A DNA stretch of 64,000 bases from Bacillus sp. SA1-12 (GCF_000981385.1 NZ_LATZ01000131.1:62001-126000); one strand, 5' to 3'; positions 17,736-27,007 are shown, numbered from the stretch's first letter. Program-made: numbers and translations. Notes: a model not told the origin generated them from the letters alone.

Positions 17736-18548
17736 TGGGTGATCATGAGTTTTCCATCTTCCAAACATTCTCGTATACCGAAAAAACGGATTAATCGGTG
17801 CTCTATTGGATGCAGACCTGCAAATTTTCCAATTCGGAACAACTGCTTTTTTCTGTAAAAGTCTACCGCTTTTATTCTGATGCGGGCATCCTCACTATGT
17901 TTTAATAAGCTTGTGAAAAATAAATGAATCCCAAGAAGACCTCTGCTAATAAGCATACGTGTTCTTGGGATTCCAAAAAATGAATATGGATTTAATTCTA
18001 AATAGGAAGAATCTATTAATTACCGGCAAAACAAGACGATTATTTCCCAGAAAATACATCCTTCGACTGAAACTGATAGAAAGGAACTGCATTTATTGTC
18101 AGAAAAAGCTCAGACAATATTAAATTATTTCCATCATAGAACCTTTAAAAACAAAGGAGCATTTAGCTTGGAGTCTTGCACTAGCTGAAGAGGAATAAAA
18201 CAATTTTATTATGAACCCCTAGCTCTTCTTTTACCTTTTCTATTAGATTCTATATCACCTGATAATAGTTATTTTCAATTTTAATTCCATCCGATAGTAG
18301 TGTTTCAAACCCCCAATTAATTTAATTCCACTCACCATAACTTATTGCCCGTTGCTTCCAGTTCCTTTGCTAATTTTTATGATATAGGAAAGTCCATAAT
18401 CTCCAGGTTGCAGCTGCAGACACTTCACCAAATCGGATCTGGACCAAGATCTCCTTCCATTTTTATATCATTAGTTATGCCGTTTTTACAGAAGCAATTC
18501 ATGTTACACTCTTCCCCTTTGATTTTTAGGATTACTCCAATTGCCTTC
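17736..18548. other. Gene-poor stretch with decayed coding traces
   Basis: No intact gene can be supported. On the minus strand between about 18345 and 18500, short frames reading DIKMEGDLGPDP and, in another frame, LQLQPGDYGLSYIIKISKG look like one broken coding sequence, unidentified. A plus-strand tail reading EPLKTKEHLAWSLALAEEE ends near 18199. Confidence 0.35.
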
Positions 18549-19055
18549 CTATTTAATCTTTCTCTGCTTTAATATTCCTGCTAATATTGGAAAACCTGTA
18601 CCAATAATCGTTACTGGCAAGATCCATTTACCAAATCCGCTTCCCCAGCCTAATGCTATGGATACTGATTCAAATAATATGAGAGCAAAAAGAACCAGAC
18701 AAATATTCTTTAATTGATTAACGAGTTTTCGGCTATGCAGATGAAACTGTGCTGCATTCATTTTTTTCAATCGCTCAGGGTAGTTATGTACCTCTGGAAA
18801 TCTTTCTAACACCTGCATGATAACAATAATAACTGCACCTACAAGAGGTAAAATGAGAAGTTCCCATTTGGATCCCCAGCGATCTACTTCACCCGAAGCA
18901 TTGTAATGCCCTGGCACTTTTCCAGGAAGGATACTCCAAACAAAGATTAAAAAAATAATAGAGGCTGCGTAAGAGGAATAGCCAATGATATCCCAAATCC
19001 ATTCACCTTTTGTTTTTAGTAACTTCATTTTAGGGCGATCAGAATAATTTGACAC
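18549..19055 (-). CDS. DUF1648 domain membrane protein
   Basis: A 168-residue protein with about four transmembrane segments. The block LPGKVPGHYNASGEVDRWGS (near residues 48-67) is the DUF1648 signature (VPxHYNAxGxxDRWG), found in SdpI-like and related Firmicute membrane proteins. The frame is open further upstream, but AAGGGGGGAAAGTAGT directly precedes a GTG at 19053-19055, giving a start that matches the family length. Function is unknown; SdpI relatives give immunity to a toxic peptide, but this protein is not close enough to claim that. It stands alone between the carbohydrate locus and the mrp operon. Confidence 0.75.
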   Translation of the reverse strand: MSNYSDRPKMKLLKTKGEWIWDIIGYSSYAASIIFLIFVWSILPGKVPGHYNASGEVDRWGSKWELLILPLVGAVIIVIMQVLERFPEVHNYPERLKKMNAAQFHLHSRKLVNQLKNICLVLFALILFESVSIALGWGSGFGKWILPVTIIGTGFPILAGILKQRKIK

Positions 19056-19176
19056 ACTACTTTCCCCCCTTCTAAATGTTGAAGAGTACACATTATAGTG
19101 AGACTTCCACTTATCTTGGAAGAAACTGCTTAAACTTAAAACAGAGATTTTACTGCCCATTAAGTTTAGGATAAAA

Positions 19177-19437
19177 CTATAAATCTGTTAAAACAATAAC
19201 TTCCCCATTCGATGCATCCACTCCATATTGACAATCTAATTTCCCGCATAAAACATACTGTTTTCGTTTAAAGTCATAAACATAATAAGGCTTTAGTTCA
19301 AGCAATCCTTTGACCTTCTCATATGCTTCTTCTTTTTTTATTGTAATATTATCAGGGACTTGAAATTGATCAAAAATCTCCAGCATCGACTTGTTATCTA
19401 TGTAATTTACAGCTTGAAGGCTATCTGCATCTATCAT
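19177..19437 (-). CDS. Small hypothetical protein, probable C-terminal fragment of a YcdB/YcdC-like protein
   Basis: An 86-residue frame. The end YVLCGKLDCQYGVDASNGEV resembles the PepSY-like repeat of YcdB/YcdC (DUF4901) proteins, which are normally several hundred residues long, in a C-terminal copy preceded by KPYYVYDF. There is no convincing ribosome binding site before the ATG at 19437. I read it as the tail of a longer gene that has been lost, although a short intact protein cannot be excluded. Confidence 0.45.
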   Translation of the reverse strand: MIDADSLQAVNYIDNKSMLEIFDQFQVPDNITIKKEEAYEKVKGLLELKPYYVYDFKRKQYVLCGKLDCQYGVDASNGEVIVLTDL

Positions 19438-19518
19438 GACATTGATTTGTCTTTGAAATACACGATTTAGCGGTTATGAGCTAATTGCTCGGCTTTCAAC
19501 CATAAAAGAGAATTAACC

Positions 19519-19566
19519 TAAAAAAGTCTGTCACTTCAAGACATAATAATCCCTTTGTGACAGACT
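19519..19566 (-). terminator. Terminator of the mrp operon
   Basis: AGTCTGTCAC (19525-19534) and GTGACAGACT (19557-19566) form a perfect 10-bp stem; on the minus strand it is followed by six T residues (19519-19524). It lies 62 bases after mrpG. Confidence 0.85.
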
Positions 19567-19628
19567 CCGCCAATGTGAAATATCCAGCAATCTTATCGAT
19601 AACTGCTTAAATTCATACTACTTGTAAC

Positions 19629-20024
19629 TTATTCCCCCAGTTCTTTACTTCTTCTTTGTTCACTTCCAATCACTCCTTCATTTTTGTAAACTTCCTTCAA
19701 ATCATCTCTGACACTTTCTTTTGAAAGAGCAACATTTGAGCGGTAAGCCGCACGTACTATGACATGGGCTGCAACCGGAGCCGTAAGAAAGACAAAGAAT
19801 ATACCAAGAAATAACCGGATGCTAAAAATACCTTCCATGATAAAAAAGAGAAAGGTACCAACAAGTATAAATAGGACACCCATTGTTGATCCTTTTGAAA
19901 GTGCATGAGAGCGAGTATAAAGGTCAGGGAGGCGAATTAATCCAATTGCACTTAAAAAACTAAAAATGGTACCAATCAATATTAAACTTACTGCAATCAG
20001 TTCAATCTGAATGATTACGTTCAA
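19629..20024 (-). CDS. mrpG: Na+/H+ antiporter subunit MrpG
   Basis: A 131-residue protein with three transmembrane segments, the last subunit of the Mrp (Sha) cation/proton antiporter. LIRLPDLYTRSHALSKGSTMG near residues 27-47 is the MrpG/PhaG signature. The frame is open to 20087, but the family length and GAGGTG six bases upstream favour a TTG at 20022-20024, which overlaps the mrpF 3' end by 23 bases. It closes a seven-gene operon followed by a strong terminator. Confidence 0.92.
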   Translation of the reverse strand: MNVIIQIELIAVSLILIGTIFSFLSAIGLIRLPDLYTRSHALSKGSTMGVLFILVGTFLFFIMEGIFSIRLFLGIFFVFLTAPVAAHVIVRAAYRSNVALSKESVRDDLKEVYKNEGVIGSEQRRSKELGE

Positions 20025-20286
20025 TGACCACACCTCTTTCAATATATCTCGCAAAGGCAATTGTCCCAATAAAGGAGAGAATGCCAATTAATAAAATCAC
20101 TTCAAAAAATCCTGTACTTCTTAGCAAAACTGAAAATATAGCAACTCCTGATATTAAATTAATCCCTAATGCATCGAGTGCCTGCACCCTATCTGGTGCT
20201 GTCGGTCCTTTTACCAACCGATAAATCGTAGCAAAAATGGCAAAGCTCAAGAAAATTAATGAGCAAATTAAAATTCCCTGTATCAT
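20002..20286 (-). CDS. mrpF: Na+/H+ antiporter subunit MrpF
   Basis: A 94-residue protein with three membrane segments. GPTAPDRVQALDALGINLI near residues 27-45 is the conserved MrpF/PhaF motif with the functionally important Asp. The ATG overlaps the mrpE stop by 4 bases (ATGA), as is usual in Bacillus mrp operons. MrpF is a required part of the hetero-oligomeric antiporter that exports Na+ and supports pH homeostasis. Confidence 0.93.
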   Translation of the reverse strand: MIQGILICSLIFLSFAIFATIYRLVKGPTAPDRVQALDALGINLISGVAIFSVLLRSTGFFEVILLIGILSFIGTIAFARYIERGVVIERNHSD

Positions 20287-20762
20287 GAACGTGTCACCTT
20301 CTTTATTGCTTTTTCAAATTTTGTTTTAGATTGAAGAACAGCATCACTTGATTCCGGGATATCCATCGCATGTATATAAAACTTTTTACTATTCGAAGAA
20401 ACCTCCACTACAACCGATCCAGGTGTCAATGTTAGCAATAAGGCTAATAAGGTAATCTCCAAATCACCATCTAACTCCGTTTCCAATGTAAAAATACCTG
20501 GGGTAATATTGATTCTAGGCCGCATCACCTGTCGAACAACTAATATACTGGAAGTAAATAATTCAATGATAAACACAAGGAAAAGTTGAACAATGGCAAG
20601 CAATGTCACTAAATAAAATTTTGTTGGCAAATATCTTCTCAGGATAAAAAGGACCAACAAACCAAATAAGTAACCGCTAAAGAATGTTAATACACTCCAA
20701 TCATCTTGAAGAAACATCCAGATAACACCGATTAATAAATTAATTAACACTTGCATGGGCAT
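20283..20762 (-). CDS. mrpE: Na+/H+ antiporter subunit MrpE
   Basis: A 159-residue membrane protein. It has hydrophobic helices at about 4-22 and 30-45, and the cytoplasmic segment TLTPGSVVVEVSSNSKKFYIH near residues 107-127 (TLTPGT-type motif) typical of MrpE. The frame is open to a GTG at 20771; the ATG at 20760-20762 is chosen because AAAGGGG lies eight bases upstream. Forty bases separate it from mrpD. Confidence 0.92.
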   Translation of the reverse strand: MPMQVLINLLIGVIWMFLQDDWSVLTFFSGYLFGLLVLFILRRYLPTKFYLVTLLAIVQLFLVFIIELFTSSILVVRQVMRPRINITPGIFTLETELDGDLEITLLALLLTLTPGSVVVEVSSNSKKFYIHAMDIPESSDAVLQSKTKFEKAIKKVTRS

Positions 20763-20801
20763 GGCTGCCACCCCTTTCTGCTATCAAGAATACGAATTAG
20801 G

Positions 20802-22292
20802 TTATTGCCCTTGACCACTGCCCAATACAGCTTCAATATAAATACTTGGATTCATTAAGCCTTCTACGGCATAATCAACGTAAGTATGAATTCCTTCCGC
20901 ACCTACTCCCAGGGCAATTGTTAACACGGTCAGAATTCCTATAGGTAACAATAACCCCTTGGTTGTCCCCTTTTCATTCTCCTCAGTTAAGTCCGTATAT
21001 CCCCAAAAGCAACTCATAAATATTTTCATAATTGAATATAAAACCATAAGGCTGGTAAGTAATCCAATCCCACCCAACCAAAAGTATCCTGCTTCAAAAG
21101 TTCCTTCTGAGATAAAAATCTTTCCTAAAAATCCGCTTAGTGGCGGAATTCCCGATAATGATAAGGCAGCAATAAAAAACATCCAGCCTAATCCCGGGTG
21201 CAACCGGATAAGACCACTTATTTCATTAAGTTTACTCGTTCCTGTAAGATGAATGATTGTTCCGCCTAATAAGAAAATAAGGGCTTTAACAATCATATCG
21301 TGGATCAGATAGAATAACGATCCCGTCATTCCTTCCGTTGTGAAAGAAGCCACTCCGGCTAAAATAAATCCCACACCAACAATTACGTTATAGGTTAATA
21401 TTTTCTTAATATCTCTATAAGCTACTGCCCCTATTGCTCCTAATATCATGGTTGCGGCTGCCAATATTCCTATTAACAAATGCGTAACTCCTGGTTCATG
21501 ATAAAAGACTAACGTAAAAACTCTAATAATCGCATACATTCCTACCTTAGTTAATAACGCAGCAAATATAGCAGCAACTACAGTAGGCGGAGCACTATAA
21601 GAACCAGGAAGCCAATAAAATAGAAATAAGCCGGCTTTTAAACTAAACACGATTAAAAATAGAATTGCTACCGTATTCATAAGTCCCTCTTGTCCAACCT
21701 CTGCAACACGAACAGAAAGATGAGCAAAATTCAACGTACCAGACATGGCATATAAATAGGCAATAGCAACCAGAAATAGAAAAGAGGAGATGATATTTAT
21801 TAGAATATACTTAATAGACTCCCTTAGCTGTATTCTCGTTCCGCCATGTGAAATCAGCACATAGGAAGAAACTAACATGACTTCAAAGCAGACAAATAAA
21901 TTAAACATGTCTCCTGTAAGGAATGAGCCATTAACCCCGGTAATTAGACACAAAAACAAAGGGTAAAAGTAGTAAGATTCCCGTTCTCTTCCTATCGAGT
22001 GAAAAGCATATAATAAGCAACATAAGGAAACAATACAAGTCACAAGTACAAGCAAAACTGAAAACATATCAGCGACCAAACTTACACCAAAGGGGGCTTC
22101 CCAACCTCCTAAATGCAGTAATTGAATCCCCTCATTTTCAATCTGAACCATCAAATAAATGGCCACGGCACCAACCACTGCTATAGATATAATACTAAGA
22201 CACCTTTGGAAATTAATATTTTTCTTCCAAATGACCATTATCATTCCTGTGATGATGGGAATGATGATGGGCAATATCACTAAATTATTCAT
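20802..22292 (-). CDS. mrpD: Na+/H+ antiporter subunit MrpD
   Basis: A 496-residue polytopic protein (about 14 helices) homologous to complex I NuoM/NuoN-type proton channels. Conserved features include FNLFVCFEVMLVSSYVLI with the key Glu near residue 137, and IKALIFLLGG-type helix with lysines near 335-345. AGGTATTGAAA precedes the ATG at 22292, which overlaps the mrpC end by 8 bases; the open frame extends 10 codons further but without a ribosome site. Confidence 0.93.
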   Translation of the reverse strand: MNNLVILPIIIPIITGMIMVIWKKNINFQRCLSIISIAVVGAVAIYLMVQIENEGIQLLHLGGWEAPFGVSLVADMFSVLLVLVTCIVSLCCLLYAFHSIGRERESYYFYPLFLCLITGVNGSFLTGDMFNLFVCFEVMLVSSYVLISHGGTRIQLRESIKYILINIISSFLFLVAIAYLYAMSGTLNFAHLSVRVAEVGQEGLMNTVAILFLIVFSLKAGLFLFYWLPGSYSAPPTVVAAIFAALLTKVGMYAIIRVFTLVFYHEPGVTHLLIGILAAATMILGAIGAVAYRDIKKILTYNVIVGVGFILAGVASFTTEGMTGSLFYLIHDMIVKALIFLLGGTIIHLTGTSKLNEISGLIRLHPGLGWMFFIAALSLSGIPPLSGFLGKIFISEGTFEAGYFWLGGIGLLTSLMVLYSIMKIFMSCFWGYTDLTEENEKGTTKGLLLPIGILTVLTIALGVGAEGIHTYVDYAVEGLMNPSIYIEAVLGSGQGQ

Positions 22293-22623
22293 TTTCAATA
22301 CCTCCAAGTTGCTCTGTATCATCCGTGCCCAAAAATTTATAAGCGCGGTAACTTAACACTAGAAACAGAGCAGTTGTGGCAAAATTTATGACAATCGCCG
22401 TTAATAAGAGGGCTTGCGGCAGTGAATCAGCATAGGTAAGATTCTTTATTCCAAGGAGCGGCGGACCTCCCTTTTTTAATCCTCCCATAGTGATAATGAG
22501 TAGATTAACACCATGACCAAGAATCGATGTTCCTAAAATAATTTGCAATAAACGTTTCGACAAAATCAGATAAATACCAATAGCAAATAATATTCCGACA
22601 AGGATAGACATTAATGTTTCCAT
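22285..22623 (-). CDS. mrpC: Na+/H+ antiporter subunit MrpC
   Basis: A 112-residue NuoK-like protein with three membrane helices. ILGTSILGHGVNLLIITMGG near residues 30-49 and DSLPQALLLTAIVINFATTA near 66-85 are conserved MrpC blocks. Its ATG shares one base with the mrpB stop codon (TAATG), indicating coupled translation. Confidence 0.93.
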   Translation of the reverse strand: METLMSILVGILFAIGIYLILSKRLLQIILGTSILGHGVNLLIITMGGLKKGGPPLLGIKNLTYADSLPQALLLTAIVINFATTALFLVLSYRAYKFLGTDDTEQLGGIENE

Positions 22624-23048
22624 TATCGATCATCACCTATACTCAATATTATCGTGATGGAGGTGCCAATTACCGCCAACGCTACTCCAACATCAAAAAT
22701 CACTGCTGTTGCCAATTCTGTCTTTCCGAAAACAGGCAGATTAAAATAGCCGAAAGACTGAGATAAAAATGGTACATTAAACACCATAGATCCGACCCCT
22801 GTCAGAACAGAAATCAGAACCCCCACTGCAGCCAAAATTTTAAAATCTACCGGAATATTATTAAGAACCGTTTCAATATCAAACGAAATAAATAAAAGGA
22901 TTAAGGCAGATGCAAAAGCCAGACCGCCGATAAAACCACCGCCTGGATAATGATGGCCTGAGACAAAAAGATTTATTGCAAATGTAAGAATGATCACGAC
23001 TGCCACTTTTGTGACACTTCTGATGATGACATCATTTGGTTCCTTCAT
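22623..23048 (-). CDS. mrpB: Na+/H+ antiporter subunit MrpB
   Basis: A 141-residue membrane protein with four helices. GHHYPGGGFIGGLAFASALIL near residues 30-50 is the MrpB signature (GHNxPGGGFxGG). The start ATG follows GGGGG and overlaps the end of mrpA by 17 bases. In the assembled antiporter MrpB packs against the C-terminal part of MrpA. Confidence 0.93.
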   Translation of the reverse strand: MKEPNDVIIRSVTKVAVVIILTFAINLFVSGHHYPGGGFIGGLAFASALILLFISFDIETVLNNIPVDFKILAAVGVLISVLTGVGSMVFNVPFLSQSFGYFNLPVFGKTELATAVIFDVGVALAVIGTSITIILSIGDDR

Positions 23049-25449
23049 TTTTATCCCCCCCTGATATTCTTAGCTTTATTAAGGTATAAACTCCTAAACC
23101 GGCAATGCATAGCACTAAAATTTCCAGCATGGTATCAAACCCTCGGAAATCAACGAGGATTGCATTTACGATATTTTTTGCTCCCGCCAATTCATAGGAG
23201 TTTTCATAATAACTCGAAATTGATTCGAAGAAACGATTCCCATTAGCAGATAGTGCAACAATCGCAACAACAACACCCACACCAATCGAGATAACAGCAT
23301 TAACGGCTTTAAATCGCACACGACTTACTTCTTTCCGAAGCTGAGGTAAATGATAGAAACATAACAGGAACAGAGCTGTTGTAACCGTCTCAACCACCAA
23401 TTGGGTTAAAGCCAAATCTGGGGCTCGAAATAAGACGAAGAAAAAAGATACAAGAAAACCCAGTCCCCCAACAGCAACAATACTGGTCATTCTATTCTTT
23501 GAAAAAAGAACCGTTAATGCAGTAGTAACCATTGCAATCATTAATCCTGCTTCAAAAAAATTAACAGGTGCATCAACAGAGGGGTTAAAGGAAAACCCAT
23601 CGAACAACAACATCGACCCGCCTAAAAGAATGATGATAAATGAAAAAATATAGACGAGATAATGACGAATAAACCCTGTCATATACTGATCAGTAATAAA
23701 GCGGGAAACATTCTCCATCTTTTCTATTCCAAAGTTATAGATATTATTTAATGTTAGACTCTCTGGATAAAAGTGATAGATTCGATGCCATTTTTTCAAA
23801 GAAATATATAATAGCGTTCCAACGCCTATCACCCCAAGAGTCATAAATAACTCTGTATTCCAGCCATGCCAAGCACTAATTTTGACATATAGTTCTCCAT
23901 CCTGAGCAAGTGTTGGCAAAACAGCACTTAAAGCCGGTTTTAATAAATAGTGTGAAAGGACATTTGGAAAAAAGAAAATCACAATTACAAGGGAAGCAAG
24001 AACTAGTGGGGGAATTAACATTCCAATTGGTGCCTCATGCACTTCCCTGCCCAGTTTTTCAGGCTTATTTTTGCCTCTAAAAGTTTTAAATACTAATATC
24101 ATGCTGTACACAAATGTAAACAAACTGGCAATCCATGCGATGATAGGAATGATCATCCCAATATATTCCGCACTAAAAACCGGCAGTTGTGCAGCATTTA
24201 ATACTGCTGTAAAGAACATTTCTTTACTTAAAAAACCGTTAAAGGGAGGAAGACCTGCCATAGCGAAACTGCCAATTACAGCAATGGTAAATGAAACCGG
24301 CATGAAGTGGATTAAGCCACCTAACCTTCGAATATCACGCGTCCCGGTCTCATGATCAATGATGCCAACAACCATAAACAAGCACCCTTTAAAGGTTGAA
24401 TGGTTCACTAAGTGGAAGATCGCAGCAAATATAGCTACTGCATAGACGGAAGAATCATCTCCTATCTTGAAATACAAAGAGGCAGAACCAAGACCAAGCA
24501 GGCTCATGATTAAACCTAATTGACTTATGGTTGAGTATGCCAGCAAGGCCTTAAGGTCAGTTTGCCTTACAGCATTTACAGAGCCGTATAATAAAGTAAT
24601 GATCCCTACTCCTGACACGATCCAGAACCATTCAGCAAATCCTCCAAAAACTGGTGTGAGACGAGCAACTAAGTAGATTCCCGCTTTAACCATGGTAGCA
24701 GAATGTAAATATGCACTTATTGGTGTTGGTGCCTCCATTGCGTCTGGTAACCAAATGCTGAATGGAAACTGTGCTGACTTAGTAAACGCACCAATGAGAA
24801 TCAGAATCATTGCCGGAATAAATAATGAGTGTGAAGGAAAAACAGCTGCATGACTCACCATTTCACGGATACTATAAGTGTCCGAGATCATGGCAAGCAT
24901 AATGAAACCTGCCAGCATTGCAAGTCCGCCAAATATCGTAATCAACATAGACTTTTGCGCACCATATCGTGATTTTTCACGTTCATACCAATACGCAATT
25001 AATAGGAAGGAAGACACACTTGTCATTTCCCAAAATACATATAAAACAAAAATATTATCAGAAAAAACCAGACCGAGCATCGCTCCCATAAACAACAACA
25101 GATAAACATAGAAATTATGAAGCGCCTCACGATGTTTAGACATATAGTAAATGGAATAGAGAATAACTAAAGCACCGATTCCTGCAATTAACAATCCAAA
25201 AACTAGACTTAATCCGTCCACATGAGTTGTAAAGTTAATATTATATGATGGAAGCCACGGGACAGTAGCTGTGAATGTATTTCCTTGAGAGATTCTGGGT
25301 ATAAAGGTTAAAAGGTTAATAAATATCAACAATGGAACGAAAAGGACAAACCACCCCGTATGGATGCGCGGAGTGAATTTCTTATATAGGTACGGGACCG
25401 CTATTGCAAAGATAAATGGAATTAAGATCAACAGGTGTAACCAAGACAT
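23032..25449 (-). CDS. mrpA: Na+/H+ antiporter subunit MrpA
   Basis: An 805-residue polytopic protein, the largest Mrp subunit. Its first two thirds are NuoL-like: FVLYVFWEMTSVSSFLLIAYWYE near residue 140 with the essential Glu, and HSATMVKAGIYLVARL near residue 225-240 with the essential Lys. The C-terminal third contains the MrpA-specific APDLALTQLVVETVTTALFLL region near 680-700. GGGAGGGG precedes two adjacent ATG codons; the second (25447-25449) is better spaced. First gene of the mrp operon, which supports Na+ exclusion and alkaline pH tolerance, and divergent from a stress-protein gene. Confidence 0.95.
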   Translation of the reverse strand: MSWLHLLILIPFIFAIAVPYLYKKFTPRIHTGWFVLFVPLLIFINLLTFIPRISQGNTFTATVPWLPSYNINFTTHVDGLSLVFGLLIAGIGALVILYSIYYMSKHREALHNFYVYLLLFMGAMLGLVFSDNIFVLYVFWEMTSVSSFLLIAYWYEREKSRYGAQKSMLITIFGGLAMLAGFIMLAMISDTYSIREMVSHAAVFPSHSLFIPAMILILIGAFTKSAQFPFSIWLPDAMEAPTPISAYLHSATMVKAGIYLVARLTPVFGGFAEWFWIVSGVGIITLLYGSVNAVRQTDLKALLAYSTISQLGLIMSLLGLGSASLYFKIGDDSSVYAVAIFAAIFHLVNHSTFKGCLFMVVGIIDHETGTRDIRRLGGLIHFMPVSFTIAVIGSFAMAGLPPFNGFLSKEMFFTAVLNAAQLPVFSAEYIGMIIPIIAWIASLFTFVYSMILVFKTFRGKNKPEKLGREVHEAPIGMLIPPLVLASLVIVIFFFPNVLSHYLLKPALSAVLPTLAQDGELYVKISAWHGWNTELFMTLGVIGVGTLLYISLKKWHRIYHFYPESLTLNNIYNFGIEKMENVSRFITDQYMTGFIRHYLVYIFSFIIILLGGSMLLFDGFSFNPSVDAPVNFFEAGLMIAMVTTALTVLFSKNRMTSIVAVGGLGFLVSFFFVLFRAPDLALTQLVVETVTTALFLLCFYHLPQLRKEVSRVRFKAVNAVISIGVGVVVAIVALSANGNRFFESISSYYENSYELAGAKNIVNAILVDFRGFDTMLEILVLCIAGLGVYTLIKLRISGGDKNEGTK

Positions 25450-25497
25450 CATTTCCCCTCCCAATTAGTATTAGTTAAAAATGACATATTTCAACGA

Positions 25498-25526
25498 TTG
25501 ACTGAATGTGTAGCATGCGTTATAGT
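25498..25526 (+). promoter_or_regulatory. Sigma-A-type promoter for the universal stress protein gene
   Basis: TTGACT (25498-25503) and TATAGT (25521-25526) are separated by exactly 17 bases and lie about 70 bases upstream of the start codon at 25596, in the divergent region shared with mrpA. Confidence 0.65.
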
Positions 25527-25595
25527 CATACATAGTTTATTGTAAGTTGTATTTTTTTTTAGGTTAATTCACAGCCATACTGAGGTGAACTAATA

Positions 25596-26288
25596 ATGAA
25601 GAGAATAAAGGGACGCATGGACGAAAGCATCCTCGTCTGTGTATATTATGGTCCTAATGGAGAACGTCTCATACAACGGGGCTGTAAGATTGCCAATATG
25701 CTTGATTGTCCTCTTTACATCCTGACCGTTGATCCTAAACCCTACGATGATTTGGATGCAGAAAAGACAAGTTATATTACACGATGGAAACAGTTAGCGG
25801 AGCAACATAGTGCTGATGCTTTCATTATTAAAGATAATGAACACAGACCAATTACGAAAGTAATCGCAGAGGTTGCACGTGAAAAGAATATTACACAGAT
25901 CATTCTTGGCCAAACAGCTCAAAGCCGTTGGGAACAAATTGCAAAAGGGTCAATTATCAACTCTCTACTACGTGAAATCCCCTTTGTTGACCTGCATATT
26001 ATTTCTGTATCACGTTATCTTAAAAATCCCGATAGACACTTTGAAAAAGGAGTACGTGCTTATCTGATAAAGGAGCACGGCCAATATCGACTCATCTTTA
26101 AACATACAAAGAATATTGAATATGAAGGCATTTTCTTTAAGGAGTATGGAACTGACTTTAACAACGGTATTTTCAAATTTATGAAGGATAAAGAAACCTT
26201 ACAAGTCCAAGTAAATGAAGATATCGTTACAGACTTAACAAATGTTGAAATGAATTCAAATTTAAACTCTGATGACGATTACTTATAA
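25596..26288 (+). CDS. Universal stress protein domain protein (KdpD-type Usp)
   Basis: A 230-residue cytoplasmic protein. Residues 9-140 form a UspA-like alpha/beta domain (ESILVCVYYGPNGERLIQRG; ILGQTAQSRWEQ; GSIINSLLREIPFVDLHII), closest in style to the Usp domain of KdpD kinases: the GQTAQSRWE and GSI stretches match the ATP-binding region. The C-terminal 90 residues are not recognised. It has its own promoter and terminator and is transcribed divergently from the Mrp antiporter operon 147 bases away, so a role in monovalent-cation or pH stress is plausible but inferred. Confidence 0.8.
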   Translation: MKRIKGRMDESILVCVYYGPNGERLIQRGCKIANMLDCPLYILTVDPKPYDDLDAEKTSYITRWKQLAEQHSADAFIIKDNEHRPITKVIAEVAREKNITQIILGQTAQSRWEQIAKGSIINSLLREIPFVDLHIISVSRYLKNPDRHFEKGVRAYLIKEHGQYRLIFKHTKNIEYEGIFFKEYGTDFNNGIFKFMKDKETLQVQVNEDIVTDLTNVEMNSNLNSDDDYL

Positions 26289-26295
26289 AACCCTC

Positions 26296-26320
26296 CCTCC
26301 ACCATTGGTGGAGGCTTTTT
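26296..26320 (+). terminator. Terminator of the stress-protein gene
   Basis: CCTCCACC (26296-26303) pairs with GGTGGAGG (26307-26314), followed by CTTTTTATTT on the plus strand. Confidence 0.9.
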
Positions 26321-26333
26321 ATTTATCCCCAAC

Positions 26334-26897
26334 TTACAAGTTAATGTCGACTTTAATCATATCTTGATCTTGTTTATTTATCCCTATATAGCGTAATGTT
26401 TCAGAAGGGGACTGATGATGATAGATGTCCATAATGATTGAAATAGCTATCCCCTTCCGATACGCATGATATCCAAATGTTTTTCTAAGGGTGTGCATCC
26501 CTATTTTCTCTTTTATCCCAACCTCTTCGGCTGCTTTATGGATAATCCGATAAGCCTGCTGACGAGTAATCGGTTGGTTAATCTTTTTGGACTTAAACAA
26601 ATAATCATTTTCATTAAACTCTCGGCTGCTTAAATATTTTTCTAACTCCATTTGAATGGAGTTATTAATATAATGTGCCCGTGTATGACCACTTTTTTCA
26701 TCTTTTAAATATAAAAATTCCTTAATATGCTCTCCATCCCACACATCGATAACCCTTAAAGAAAGTAAATCACTCACCCTAATTCCTGTATTGATCCCAA
26801 ATACAAAAAGCAATAAATCCCTCTGCGATTGTTTCCTTAATATGTTCTTTATCGCATTTATATTCTCTATATCTCTTATAGGGTTAACATACTCCAT
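26334..26897 (-). CDS. Short tyrosine recombinase (phage integrase family)
   Basis: A 187-residue protein that consists essentially of the catalytic domain. The active-site residues are visible: Arg in TGIRVSDLLSL (about residue 40), His-x-x-Arg in MHTLRKTFGYH (about 139), His in YHHQSPSETLRYIGI (about 162) and the Tyr of RYIGI. It lacks the N-terminal core-binding domain of typical integrases. The ATG at 26897 follows GGGAGGAAATCTT. It is solitary, not next to a recognisable integrative element except the rearranged EamA fragment upstream. Such stand-alone short recombinases are common in Bacillaceae; whether it is active and on what site is unknown. Confidence 0.85.
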   Translation of the reverse strand: MEYVNPIRDIENINAIKNILRKQSQRDLLLFVFGINTGIRVSDLLSLRVIDVWDGEHIKEFLYLKDEKSGHTRAHYINNSIQMELEKYLSSREFNENDYLFKSKKINQPITRQQAYRIIHKAAEEVGIKEKIGMHTLRKTFGYHAYRKGIAISIIMDIYHHQSPSETLRYIGINKQDQDMIKVDINL

Positions 26898-27007
26898 AAG
26901 ATTTCCTCCCATATCAGGTTACATAATAATATATTAGCATATATTAAGTAACATTACCAAAAGATATGCAAAATATTCTTATTCACGAATGAAAAAAACA
27001 GTTTTAT

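Noticed and set aside
17420-17956. Minus-strand open frames of 71 and 74 codons
   Set aside because: The first is antisense to the YesL remnant; the second has no ribosome site or recognisable composition.
25449-25500. TTGAAA...TACTAA promoter for the mrp operon
   Set aside because: The -10-like box would lie only a few bases before the mrpA ribosome binding site, leaving no room for a leader.
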